The notes under the pieces were generated by a model that was not told where the DNA came from, ran no database searches, and saw nothing but the letters and a program-made list of their open reading frames with translations. From assembly GCA_040901795.1 (NCBI GenBank), contig JBBDYH010000042.1, positions 1 to 38,333 of the forward strand: a stretch of DNA of 38,333 bases, read 5' to 3'. The stretch is from JBBDYH01 sp040901795 (GTDB lineage: Bacteria; Planctomycetota; Planctomycetia; Pirellulales; JALHPA01). Each line of letters begins with the position of its first letter. The stretch's first letter is position 1. The position numbers were made by a program, and so were the translations under genes. Below, piece after piece: positions 7,863 through 15,450 of the stretch.

Positions 7863-8339
7863 ATGGGTATCCACCTTCAGTGCCCGAATGGGCACAAAGT
7901 TCACGTCAAGTCGTTCCTCGCCGGCAAGCGCGGCCTCTGCCCGCAATGTGGCGCGAAGTTCGATATCCCCACCGATCCAAAACTGTCGAGCGACGGCGGC
8001 GGCGACGACGAGATCTCCGTGGCGCCGTCTCGGCCGGGCGAGGCCGGCCTTGCAACCGAGCTTGGGATCGCTGCGACGCCTCGCGACGACGCAGATCGAA
8101 TGCGCGCTGCGAAGAGACTGCCCAGCGATCCACTTGATCCGGCCACACTCGATCTTGACGCGATGGCTGCGGCGGGCGGCTCGCGTCTCCTAGGGGCGCA
8201 GGCTTTCGGGTCTGCCGGACAGCGGCTCGCATCGCGACGGAAGAGCGCGCAGACTATGCGGACGTTGACCCTGGTGCTGACGGTGGTCGTCACACTGTTG
8301 GCCTGTGTGCTGCTGTATATCGTGTTCCGCTCCCGGTAA
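7863..8339 (+). CDS. Zinc-ribbon protein with C-terminal membrane anchor
   Basis: A 158-residue protein. The N-terminus MGIHLQCPNGHKVHVKSF carries C7 and H11, and LCPQCG carries C26 and C29, giving a compact zinc-ribbon-like fold. An acidic, disordered linker follows, then a single hydrophobic helix at about 135-155 (TLTLVLTVVVTLLACVLLYIVF) with a short basic tail. It would be tail-anchored with the ribbon in the cytoplasm. It lies 31 bases after the RsbW-like gene, so it may be co-expressed with the partner-switching pair. Proteins of this plan are common in planctomycetes, but I know no assigned function. Confidence 0.75.
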   Translation: MGIHLQCPNGHKVHVKSFLAGKRGLCPQCGAKFDIPTDPKLSSDGGGDDEISVAPSRPGEAGLATELGIAATPRDDADRMRAAKRLPSDPLDPATLDLDAMAAAGGSRLLGAQAFGSAGQRLASRRKSAQTMRTLTLVLTVVVTLLACVLLYIVFRSR

Positions 8340-8503
8340 GTGACTGCGCGCGTGCCGCTCGCCGTGTGCCTCTCTCCGCGGCGAGTGCCTCAGCCACGGG
8401 CAGAGCCGGTGGCTCACTTAGATCCGGCTTCTAGCCCCCGGCCGCGAATCGCCTTACAATTCGCTCGGTTGACTCCTAGACCACCAGTTCAATGAGGTTT
8501 CCC

Positions 8504-9076
8504 ATGCCCGTGTTCATACGAATTCTTTCCTGCGCCGCGACGTTCGCCCTTCTGACGCTCTCCGCCACCGCCGCTCAGCCTGCTGACAAGGAGCGCGCCA
8601 TCACCCTGGGCGAGGGAAAACTCACGCTGGAGGCGCCGGAGAAGTGGGTCCGCAAAGAGCCCAGGACGCGTATCGTCGAGCACGAATTCGCGGTCGAAGG
8701 CAAAAAAGGCCAAGACGCGGGCCGCGTGACCGTGATGGCCGCTGGCGGCAGCATCGAGGACAACATCAACCGCTGGATCGGCCAATTCAAGAAACCAGAT
8801 GCCAAGACAAAGTCGCGACAACATGTGGAGAAAAGAAAGGTGGCCGGACTCGAGGTCGAGATTGTGGATCTCGCCGGCACCTACAGAGACATGCCGGGCG
8901 GCCCCCGTGCCGGCGGCAAAGCGATCGACCGCGAAAACTACCGTATGCTCGGGGCGATCATCCCCGGCGGTCCGTCGATCGGCAACTACTTCATCAAGTT
9001 CTATGGGCCGGCGGAGCTCGTCAAAGAGAACGAAAAGGCGTTCCACACGATGATCGAAAGCCTCTCGAAGAAATGA
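8504..9076 (+). CDS. Secreted protein of unknown function
   Basis: A 190-residue exported protein with a signal peptide (MPVFIRILSCAATFALLTLSATAAQ). The mature part begins with beta strands (ITLGEGKLTLEAPEKWVRKEPRTRIVEHEF), has GRVTVMAAGGSIEDNINRWIGQF in the middle, and ends GNYFIKFYGPAELVKENEKAF. This plan recalls PsbP-like or lipoprotein-like folds, but I cannot assign a family. The ATG at 8504 is preferred to the one at 8492 because GAGG (8494-8497) lies 6 bases before it. Confidence 0.75.
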   Translation: MPVFIRILSCAATFALLTLSATAAQPADKERAITLGEGKLTLEAPEKWVRKEPRTRIVEHEFAVEGKKGQDAGRVTVMAAGGSIEDNINRWIGQFKKPDAKTKSRQHVEKRKVAGLEVEIVDLAGTYRDMPGGPRAGGKAIDRENYRMLGAIIPGGPSIGNYFIKFYGPAELVKENEKAFHTMIESLSKK

Positions 9077-9160
9077 GGAGATAGGGGGATGCGAAGGGAG
9101 ATAGGGGGATAAAGCAGACGGCCTTGCGGGCCATCTCCGCATCTCCCCATCTCCGTCTGA
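9077..9160. repeat. Direct and inverted GGAGAT/ATCTCC repeat cluster
   Basis: Two identical 14-mers GGAGATAGGGGGAT start at 9077 and 9097 (20-base spacing). They are followed by three ATCTCC units starting at 9133, 9141 and 9149, which are complementary to the GGAGAT part. Within it CAGACGG (9115-9121) pairs with CCGTCTG (9153-9159). The transcript could fold into a long hairpin right after the stop codon of the secreted protein, so it may act as a terminator. Its low complexity also fits a dispersed intergenic repeat. Confidence 0.55.
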
Positions 9161-9203
9161 ATCCGCCTAACTCCTGCTCACAAAACGCTCCATCATCTCC
9201 GGC

Positions 9204-10700
9204 ATGAAGACCCAGCAATTCCTCGAGCACCACGGCATCCGCTGCAATCCATTTGCCGAGGAGGACGCGCAGACCGATCCAGTCTTCAAAGAACATTGCA
9301 TCGCCAGCGTCTACCATCCGACGTGGGACAAAGTCTACGGCAATCCGGCCGACCCGAGCACGTCGATCGTGTTTGGCGAAAAAGGGGCGGGCAAAACGGC
9401 CCTGCGGCTGCAAATCGCGCGGCATCTGGATGACCACAACCGCCGCCATCCGGACGCGCGCGTCTTCGTCATCGAGTACGACGACTTCAACCCGTTCCTC
9501 GATCGCTTTCAAGCCCGGTTGAGCAGGCGGCGCCAGCGCCCCGACCGTGTGTTGGCCGAGTGGAAGCTGTGGGACCACATGGACGCGATCCTCTCGTTGG
9601 GCGTGACCAAGCTGGTCGATCGCATTCTGGCCGGCGAAGAGCCGCTTGCTACGAGTCCGCCCACGCTCGACCGGCATCAGTCGCGAGACCTGTTATTGTT
9701 GGCCGCGTGTTACGACCAGTCGTCGGCCGAGACCAGCAAGAGCCGCTGGCATCGCCTGCGCCGCGCACTGCGGTTTAGCAACTGGCGGGCGTATTGGGAT
9801 TTGGCCCTTGGCGTCGTGATCACCATTCTGGTAGCGACAGTAACGTTTCTTGTTGCCGCCCGTGAGGACCAATGGGATTGGCTGATCACACCGTGGCCCT
9901 ACGTGTTGATCGTCGCCGGGTGGGGTCCACGGCTGTGGCGAATGTGGAAGTGGCTTTGGCAGGCACGGGGCGTGGTCCGCAATGTCCGCGTCGGCAATCG
10001 CGAGACGAATCCGCTGCGGCAAGTGCTGATGAACTTCACGCACGCCGAGATCGACAGCCAGCCGCTGCCCAACCAGCCGCGCACCGATGATCGCTTTGAA
10101 TTGCTCGCTAAGCTGCAAGGTGTCCTGCGAACGCTCAAATACAGCGGCATTTTGATTCTTGTCGATCGTGTGGACGAGCCGTACCTGATCAACGGCGCGG
10201 CGGAGCAGATGCGGGCCTTGCTCTGGCCCATGCTCGACAACAAGTTTCTCAAGCATCCGGGGCTGGGTTTCAAACTCTTGCTGCCGATCGAGCTATGGCG
10301 GTTTGTCGAGCGGGAGGAGCGGGAGTTCTATCAGCGCTCGCGGCTGGACAAGCAGAATATGATCCCCTCGCTGGAGTGGACCGGTGAGGCGCTCTATGAC
10401 GTGGCGAACGCCCGCATCCGGGCGTGTGCCGAGGGGACGATATCGAAAGGGAATGGTCAACCCGCCTTGCGCGATTTGCTGGACGAGTCATTGTCGGACC
10501 GCCAGATCATCGACTCCTTGCGCTCGCTGCGCGTACCGCGACACCTGTTCAAGTTCATGTATCGCTTGCTCGTTGCACACTGCAACGCGCACACCGACGA
10601 AGCGCCGGTTTGGCGAATCCCTGCGCCGCTTTTCGAGGCGACGTTATCGCTTTATCGCCGCGACCAGGATGCCTTCGACCGCGGGGTCGGCGCGGTCTAG
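9204..10700 (+). CDS. KAP-like membrane P-loop NTPase
   Basis: A 498-residue protein. Walker A is GEKGAGKT (residues 58-65). A pair of hydrophobic helices at about 199-217 and 229-247 interrupts the ATPase domain. Walker B is ILILVD (316-321), followed by RVDEP. Membrane helices inserted between the Walker motifs are the hallmark of the KAP family, which also occurs in defence and signalling contexts. The C-terminal part is helical. No obvious effector gene adjoins it; the next gene is 171 bases downstream. The start has no strong Shine-Dalgarno sequence, but MKTQQFLEHHGIRCNPFAEED reads like a real N-terminus of AAA-type ATPases. Confidence 0.65.
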   Translation: MKTQQFLEHHGIRCNPFAEEDAQTDPVFKEHCIASVYHPTWDKVYGNPADPSTSIVFGEKGAGKTALRLQIARHLDDHNRRHPDARVFVIEYDDFNPFLDRFQARLSRRRQRPDRVLAEWKLWDHMDAILSLGVTKLVDRILAGEEPLATSPPTLDRHQSRDLLLLAACYDQSSAETSKSRWHRLRRALRFSNWRAYWDLALGVVITILVATVTFLVAAREDQWDWLITPWPYVLIVAGWGPRLWRMWKWLWQARGVVRNVRVGNRETNPLRQVLMNFTHAEIDSQPLPNQPRTDDRFELLAKLQGVLRTLKYSGILILVDRVDEPYLINGAAEQMRALLWPMLDNKFLKHPGLGFKLLLPIELWRFVEREEREFYQRSRLDKQNMIPSLEWTGEALYDVANARIRACAEGTISKGNGQPALRDLLDESLSDRQIIDSLRSLRVPRHLFKFMYRLLVAHCNAHTDEAPVWRIPAPLFEATLSLYRRDQDAFDRGVGAV

Positions 10701-10712
10701 CATAGTGTAGTA

Positions 10713-10770
10713 GGCACTCTGTGTGCCGTTCCGCTCAGAGAATGTGCGGCCTACATCGGCTGATTTTTTT
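10713..10770 (+). terminator. Nested hairpins followed by a T-run
   Basis: GGCAC-TCTGT-GTGCC forms a 5-bp hairpin at 10713-10727, and an outer GTAGG near 10710 can pair with CCTAC at 10750-10754. A run of seven T follows at 10764-10770. This suits an intrinsic terminator for the ATPase gene. The GGCAC/GTGCC unit also resembles short palindromic repeats scattered in planctomycete intergenic DNA. Confidence 0.45.
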
Positions 10771-10871
10771 GACACGCGCTCTGGCGCAGCGTTAAGCTTA
10801 GTCGCCGCCGCTTCCACGGCCGGACCGATTTGCCGTCAAGCGAAAAAATCCTATCTCAGCAGGAGGCCGCC

Positions 10872-11933
10872 ATGTGTGCCAACAAAACTCGCCGCGGTTT
10901 TGCATTGACCGAGTTGGTGCTCCTTCTCGTCTTGCTGGCCATGCTGTTGTCGATGTTCATTCCCGCGCTGTTCCGCTCGCGCGCCACGGCGCGGCGTAAT
11001 GCCTGCATCAACAACCTCAGGCAGCTCGCGCTTTCTCTCCACAACTACCACGACGTTTACAAGAAATTTCCTGTGATCTCCCGAGACGAGGTTCTTACGC
11101 AACAGATCGCCGGCTCGATCGATGACAAAACTCGCGAGGATTTCAGTTGGGTCGTGAGAATTCTTCCGTACATCGAAGAAGGAAGCCTCTATAACGAAAT
11201 CTCACGGCAATCCGTTAGGTTCAAGCAGCCCGCATTCGATCCGGGCTATAGCGTCGCCGGAGCTCACTTTGCCACGTTCGACATCGCCACGCTCCAATGT
11301 CCGGAATACGCTGGTCCCCCGCGCTCCGCGGCCAAGGAGTACGAAGCGTTCAAAACCGACGCGGCAAAGAAGCCGCAGCCAAAACAACCCGAGTCCGGCG
11401 TGGCGATCGGCAACTACGCCGCCTTGACGGCAACGCATCTCGCGCTGGTCAGCGCCAGCCCGACCAAGGCCAATGGAATCATCGTCCCGGAAAAGGCGGC
11501 CACGATGGCGACCGTTCGCGATGGCACGTCGAGGACGATTCTGCTGACTGAGTCACGCGAGGAAGCGTACTCTGCCTGGTACGGCTCGACGGGCACTTGG
11601 GTGGTGGGTTTACCGACGGCCGCCATGGATCCAGAAATGAACGCGGAAAAGATACTCAGCGTTAAGGAAAACACGCCGGCGCCCGTCAACTACGGACCCT
11701 CGATGGAAGACAAAGAGCGCGTGTATCTTGCCAAAGACAAGTGGGCCAATGCCGGTCCGCGCACTTGGGGACCCAGCAGCCAGCATACCGGCGTGGCGAT
11801 TCATGGCTTTGCCGATGGCTCCGTGCGAGCATTCGCCGCAGACATCGATCCGGGCACGTACATCTGGCTAATTACTCGCGATGGCGGCGAAGCGATGGAT
11901 TTTGACCAAATCGAGGCGTTGAACGCCAGATGA
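10872..11933 (+). CDS. DUF1559 prepilin-like protein
   Basis: A 353-residue protein. The N-terminus MCANKTRRGFALTELVLLLVLLAMLLS is a type IV prepilin leader: cleavage after G9, F10 as new first residue, E14 at +5, then a hydrophobic helix. The motif is degenerate (FALTELVLLL rather than FTLVELLVVIAIIG). NACINNLRQLALSLHNYHD and the C-terminal HTGVAIHGFADGSVRAF are DUF1559 signatures. This large planctomycete family is thought to form pseudopilin-like surface structures, but its role is not established. AGGAGG at 10861-10866 fixes the start 5 bases later. Confidence 0.85.
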   Translation: MCANKTRRGFALTELVLLLVLLAMLLSMFIPALFRSRATARRNACINNLRQLALSLHNYHDVYKKFPVISRDEVLTQQIAGSIDDKTREDFSWVVRILPYIEEGSLYNEISRQSVRFKQPAFDPGYSVAGAHFATFDIATLQCPEYAGPPRSAAKEYEAFKTDAAKKPQPKQPESGVAIGNYAALTATHLALVSASPTKANGIIVPEKAATMATVRDGTSRTILLTESREEAYSAWYGSTGTWVVGLPTAAMDPEMNAEKILSVKENTPAPVNYGPSMEDKERVYLAKDKWANAGPRTWGPSSQHTGVAIHGFADGSVRAFAADIDPGTYIWLITRDGGEAMDFDQIEALNAR

Positions 11934-11985
11934 AGAGCAACTGAACCCCAGCCCCTCCCCTAGAGCAGGGAAGGAAGTGCGACGC

Positions 11986-12903
11986 TCAGGCCGGGATGCG
12001 CTCGGCGAGTGTGCTGATCTCAAACGCGATCAGTTGCCGCACAACATCGAGCGCTCGCCGCGGCCGGCGGAACGGATCGCGCGCCAGGAGCCGCCGCACC
12101 AGCTCAGCCACCGAGCTGGGCACTTGGGGCGCAAGTGCGCGCAGGTCGGGCGCAGCGCCGCGCTGTTGCCGCTCGGCCAGTTCTTCGAGGGAGCCGGCCA
12201 AAAACGGCGGCCGTCCGGCCAGCATTTCGAACAGCGTCGCGCCCAGGCTGTACAAATCGCTTCGCTCGTCGGCGCGCGTGGTGGACGTGAGCAGTTCCGG
12301 CGCCAGGTAGCTGATCGTGCCGACTACCGGCCGATCGAGCGCCGAACCGGTCTCCTCCAACTCCCGCGCAAAGCCCAAGTCCAACAGCGTCGTGTGCCCA
12401 TCGGCGGACAACATCAGATTGCCCGGCTTGACATCGCCGTGCAGGTAGCCGGCGCGGTGCAACGCTTCGAGCGCCTCGGCGGTTTGCCGCGCAATCCAGA
12501 GCGCGTGCGGCAGCGCGAGTGGCTCACCAGCCTTGATTCGCTCCTCGATCGTGCGCCCGGCCAACAGCGGCATCACAAGATAGTACGGCGCCGCGGTAAC
12601 TTGTGCCGACAGCACACCGATCAAGTGTGGATGCGAAACTCGGCGGCCCACCGCGGCCTCGCGGCGAAACAGCGACACGCACAACGCATGTTGCTGCCAT
12701 GTTGGATCGAGGACTTTGACCGCGTAGCGTGCGGAAAGGTCGCCGCCATCGGCGGGCCGGGCCTGATAGATGGTCGCCATCGCGCCTGTGCCGATCGCCC
12801 GCTCCAAAAGCCAAGGTCCCAGCCGGCAGGGCGTCGTACGCTCGGACAGATCAGTCGATGCTAGCGCAAGCGGGGCGCGGGCTCTCGTGAAACGGTGGTC
12901 CAT
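11986..12903 (-). CDS. Soluble Ser/Thr protein kinase with HGD catalytic loop
   Basis: A 305-residue Hanks-type kinase with no membrane segment. The glycine loop is GTGAMATIYQA (G38-A48) and the ATP lysine is in YAVKVLD (K63). The catalytic loop reads HGDVKPGN (H155, G156, D157), with Gly in place of the Arg of HRD. The metal-binding motif is DLG (D175) in place of DFG. An APE-like triad appears in SYLAPELL. Loss of the HRD arginine usually means activity does not depend on activation-loop phosphorylation. The protein stops soon after the kinase domain and has no sensor, so its input is unknown. It is convergent with the DUF1559 gene. Confidence 0.85.
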   Translation of the reverse strand: MDHRFTRARAPLALASTDLSERTTPCRLGPWLLERAIGTGAMATIYQARPADGGDLSARYAVKVLDPTWQQHALCVSLFRREAAVGRRVSHPHLIGVLSAQVTAAPYYLVMPLLAGRTIEERIKAGEPLALPHALWIARQTAEALEALHRAGYLHGDVKPGNLMLSADGHTTLLDLGFARELEETGSALDRPVVGTISYLAPELLTSTTRADERSDLYSLGATLFEMLAGRPPFLAGSLEELAERQQRGAAPDLRALAPQVPSSVAELVRRLLARDPFRRPRRALDVVRQLIAFEISTLAERIPA

Positions 12904-13107
12904 CGCGGCAGGCGGGCTTGGGGCGAGGAGTGCTCAAACGCGGTTTCTGCGCAAACTTTGCCGAATACGGCGGCTCCCATTGCGCCGCGGCAGGTGCGGG
13001 CGATCGTGCGGTTTGCGAATAGGTCGAATGACGAACCGAATCGGTCCACTACCTTGCATCGACCAACCGCCCAAGGCGAATTCAGCGGATCCCTCGGCCG
13101 GTACGCG

Positions 13108-13281
13108 CTAGCGTCCGGTTTGTGTTGAGAACCGGAGGCTCGCGCCCGCCGCCTGATCGTAGATTTCGCCCCGCGTCGGTCGCGCATTGAACGCGACGAT
13201 CACGCCAATCAGAATTGCGATCGCCACAATGATCGCATGCACCAGCCAGTTTCGCGAGTATCGCCGCAACGTGGCACGCAT
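13108..13281 (-). CDS. 57-residue single-helix membrane protein
   Basis: MRATLRRYSRNWLVHAIIVA begins a 57-residue protein. A basic N-terminus is followed by a hydrophobic helix at about residues 13-31 (LVHAIIVAIAILIGVIVAF) and a short polar tail ending FSTQTGR. GGGAG lies about 8-9 bases upstream. The arrangement of a positive N-terminus, one helix and a short tail is typical of real small membrane proteins, and codon use looks like the neighbours. It would be easy to miss because of its size. No function can be suggested. Confidence 0.6.
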   Translation of the reverse strand: MRATLRRYSRNWLVHAIIVAIAILIGVIVAFNARPTRGEIYDQAAGASLRFSTQTGR

Positions 13282-13499
13282 GGCTTGGCTCCCAAACGAG
13301 GCCTTTTCATGCCGTCCGGTTTTTTGGTCGTCAAGAAAAGTTTACCCCCTCTCCGCCGTTCCGTACAATCCTAGGCACTGGGCAATGCGTCCGCGAAGGT
13401 ATTTGCGGCGCTGGGGTACAACCGGTACGGCAAAATATGCGCCCATGCGCTCGCTCGTCTTCGCAGCGGTTTCGTGGATTGCCAACTGCTGTTCGCCAA

Positions 13500-13759
13500 T
13501 CAGCCAAACGCCTCAAAACCAAGCTTCTCGTAGATTTCCGGCAAGCCATTGCCCAGATCGACCAGCCGGTCGGCGCTGCCCGCACCGCCGTCGAAATCGA
13601 TTTCGAACCGCCCAGATTGCCGTGAACAGTGAGCTCGTCGTTGTCGTCCCCGAGCGAGGCGAAGAAGCGGTCAAACGCCGAGGCGCGAACGTCGACTTTG
13701 TCGGCCCCGGCGTCGACGTCGAGCCGGCTGGCATGCTCACGCAGACGTGAGCATGGCGC
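13500..13759 (-). pseudogene. Remnant of an aspartate/glycine repeat protein gene
   Basis: Two reading frames together encode the C-terminal end of a repeat protein of the kind still present at 36366-38333. The upstream frame reads RLDVDAGADKVDVRASAFD and then SLGDDNDELTVHGNLGG. After a frameshift near 13610-13625 the other frame reads RFEIDFDGGAGSADRLVDL and ends EIYEKLGFEAFG with a stop at 13500-13502. Upstream, the first frame is closed by a TAG at 13760-13762 and has no start codon. Only about 80 codons remain. The rest of 13282-13944 holds no gene I can support. Confidence 0.6.
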
Positions 13760-13944
13760 CTAACACTCGATCGCACAACTAGGCGCCGCAGCACTTTTCT
13801 GAGCGCGGGCGCGTGAACGGCAGCTACTCTCATGGCTTTGCACGCCAGGTTTGCTTTTCGGTTCCACATGGATAACACTGCGCCCAGACACCTACGGCTG
13901 TATGCAGCTACAGGCGCATCTTACTTACTACAGGCAGGTTAACT

Positions 13945-15294
13945 ATGAACCGACGCGATTGGCTCACGAATTTCGCTTGCGCCGCCGGTGGCGCCACAAT
14001 GGCTCTAAACGCTCAACCCTTTAACAGCGGACGCGCATGGGCCCAAGAACCGCCGCCCGCCGAGCGCGGCGCGCCGCCGCTGAAGATCACTGACATCAAG
14101 ACGATCCTGACCGCCCCGGCGCGCATTCGCCTGGTTGTGGTCAAGGTGATGACCAGCGAGCCGGGCTTGTACGGCCTGGGCTGCGCGACGTTTACGCAGC
14201 GGGCGCGCGTCGTCGAAACAGCGGTCGACAAATATCTCAAGCCGTTTCTGATTGGCAAGAACCCTTTGGATATCGAGGATATCTGGCAGTCCGCGTTTCT
14301 CAGCTCGTACTGGCGCAATGGCCCGGTGCTTAACAATGCCATTTCTGGAGTGGATATGGCGCTATGGGATATCCTGGGCAAGCGCACGGGCGTGCCGGTG
14401 TATCAGCTCTTCGGCGGCAAATGCCGCAAGGCGGTCGACGTCTATCGTCATGCCAGCGGAGGGACGTTTGCTGAAGTGACCGATCGCGTCGCGGCATACA
14501 TGGAGCAGGGGTACCGCCACGTCCGCGTGCAAGTCGCGGTGCCGGGGCTGTCGACTTATGGCTCCGGCGGCGGGCGAGGCGCGGGCGGCGGAGCGCGCCG
14601 CGAGCAAGTCTGGGAACCGCGGCCGTACGTCCGCACCGTGCCAAAGTTGTTCGAGCATCTCCGCGCGAAGTTTGAAGATAACGTGGAGCTACTGCACGAC
14701 ACTCACGAGCGCGTGCCCCCGATCTTGGGCATCCAGCTTGCCAAGGACCTCGAGCAATATCGGCCGTTTTTTCTGGAGGATCCCGTTAGTCCCGAGGACA
14801 TCGGTTACTTCAGGAATCTGCGGCAACAAACCAGCACGCCGATCGCCATGGGCGAATTGTTCAATAGCCCGCACGAGTGGACCGGCCTGGTCAGCGAGCG
14901 GCTGATCGACTTCATCCGCGTGCACATGTCGCAGATGGGCGGGCTGACCATGGCCCGCAAGATGGCGGCGATGTGCGAGTTTTTCGCTGTGCGAACGGCC
15001 TGGCATGGGCCGGGCGACGTGTCGCCGGTGGGACACGCTGCCAATGTCCACCTGGATCTCGCCGTGCCGAACTTCGGCGTTCAGGAGGCCCGCGAGTTCA
15101 ACCAGGCGGAGCGCGATGTGTTCCCCGGATGCCCCGAGTTGAAGGACGGCTACTACTGGGCCAACGATCGGCCAGGTCTGGGCATCGACCTCGACGAAAA
15201 ACTTGCGGCAAAGTTTCCCATCCAGGACGACCCGCCGTTCGATTTCAGTTGGGGCGAATTGCGTCGCCGCGATGGCACGATCACTAAGCCGTGA
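13945..15294 (+). CDS. Mannonate dehydratase-like (RspA/ManD) enolase-superfamily protein, Tat-exported
   Basis: A 449-residue protein. The N-terminus MNRRDWLTNFACAAGGATMA is a twin-arginine signal, so the enzyme is probably exported folded. The enolase-superfamily metal ligands are in LLHDTHER (D252, with H254), FFLEDP (E278) and MGELFN (E304). VPGLSTYG supplies the active-site tyrosine loop (Y205) and TAWHGPGDVSPVGHAAN is the ManD/RspA C-terminal block (H354). ManD enzymes dehydrate D-mannonate or related sugar acids. Many members are poor catalysts on that substrate, so the true substrate is open. A Gly/Arg-rich stretch after Y205 (GSGGGRGAGGGARR) replaces the longer loop of classical ManD. 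Confidence 0.8.
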   Translation: MNRRDWLTNFACAAGGATMALNAQPFNSGRAWAQEPPPAERGAPPLKITDIKTILTAPARIRLVVVKVMTSEPGLYGLGCATFTQRARVVETAVDKYLKPFLIGKNPLDIEDIWQSAFLSSYWRNGPVLNNAISGVDMALWDILGKRTGVPVYQLFGGKCRKAVDVYRHASGGTFAEVTDRVAAYMEQGYRHVRVQVAVPGLSTYGSGGGRGAGGGARREQVWEPRPYVRTVPKLFEHLRAKFEDNVELLHDTHERVPPILGIQLAKDLEQYRPFFLEDPVSPEDIGYFRNLRQQTSTPIAMGELFNSPHEWTGLVSERLIDFIRVHMSQMGGLTMARKMAAMCEFFAVRTAWHGPGDVSPVGHAANVHLDLAVPNFGVQEAREFNQAERDVFPGCPELKDGYYWANDRPGLGIDLDEKLAAKFPIQDDPPFDFSWGELRRRDGTITKP

Positions 15295-15316
15295 CAAGCG
15301 GCCGCGTCACTCGTTA

Positions 15317-15374
15317 CACGTGGCCGCGTCCGCCGCGGCGGACGCGCGAGTCTCGGAGAGACTCGCCCACGTGG
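15317..15374. repeat. Composite palindromic intergenic element
   Basis: Three inverted repeats are nested between the ManD-like gene and the antiporter gene. A 22-bp perfect palindrome with core TCCGCCGCGGCGGA lies at 15325-15346. A 9-bp hairpin GCGAGTCTC-GGA-GAGACTCGC lies at 15346-15366. An outer pair CACGTGG (15317-15323) and CCACGTG (15368-15374) encloses both. The core matches the palindrome at 7309-7326, and the GGA-loop hairpin followed by CCACGT matches the element at 29679-29697. Confidence 0.6.
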
Positions 15375-15450
15375 TCGCAATCCTCCGCGACAGAACGATT
15401 TTGCTTTGGTACAACAAGGCACAATCATTCAATGTCGTCGATGAATTGCG

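Noticed and set aside
11941..11975. Possible bidirectional terminator between the DUF1559 gene and the convergent kinase
   Set aside because: Only a weak, interrupted CCTCCC/GGGAAGG pairing and no T-run.
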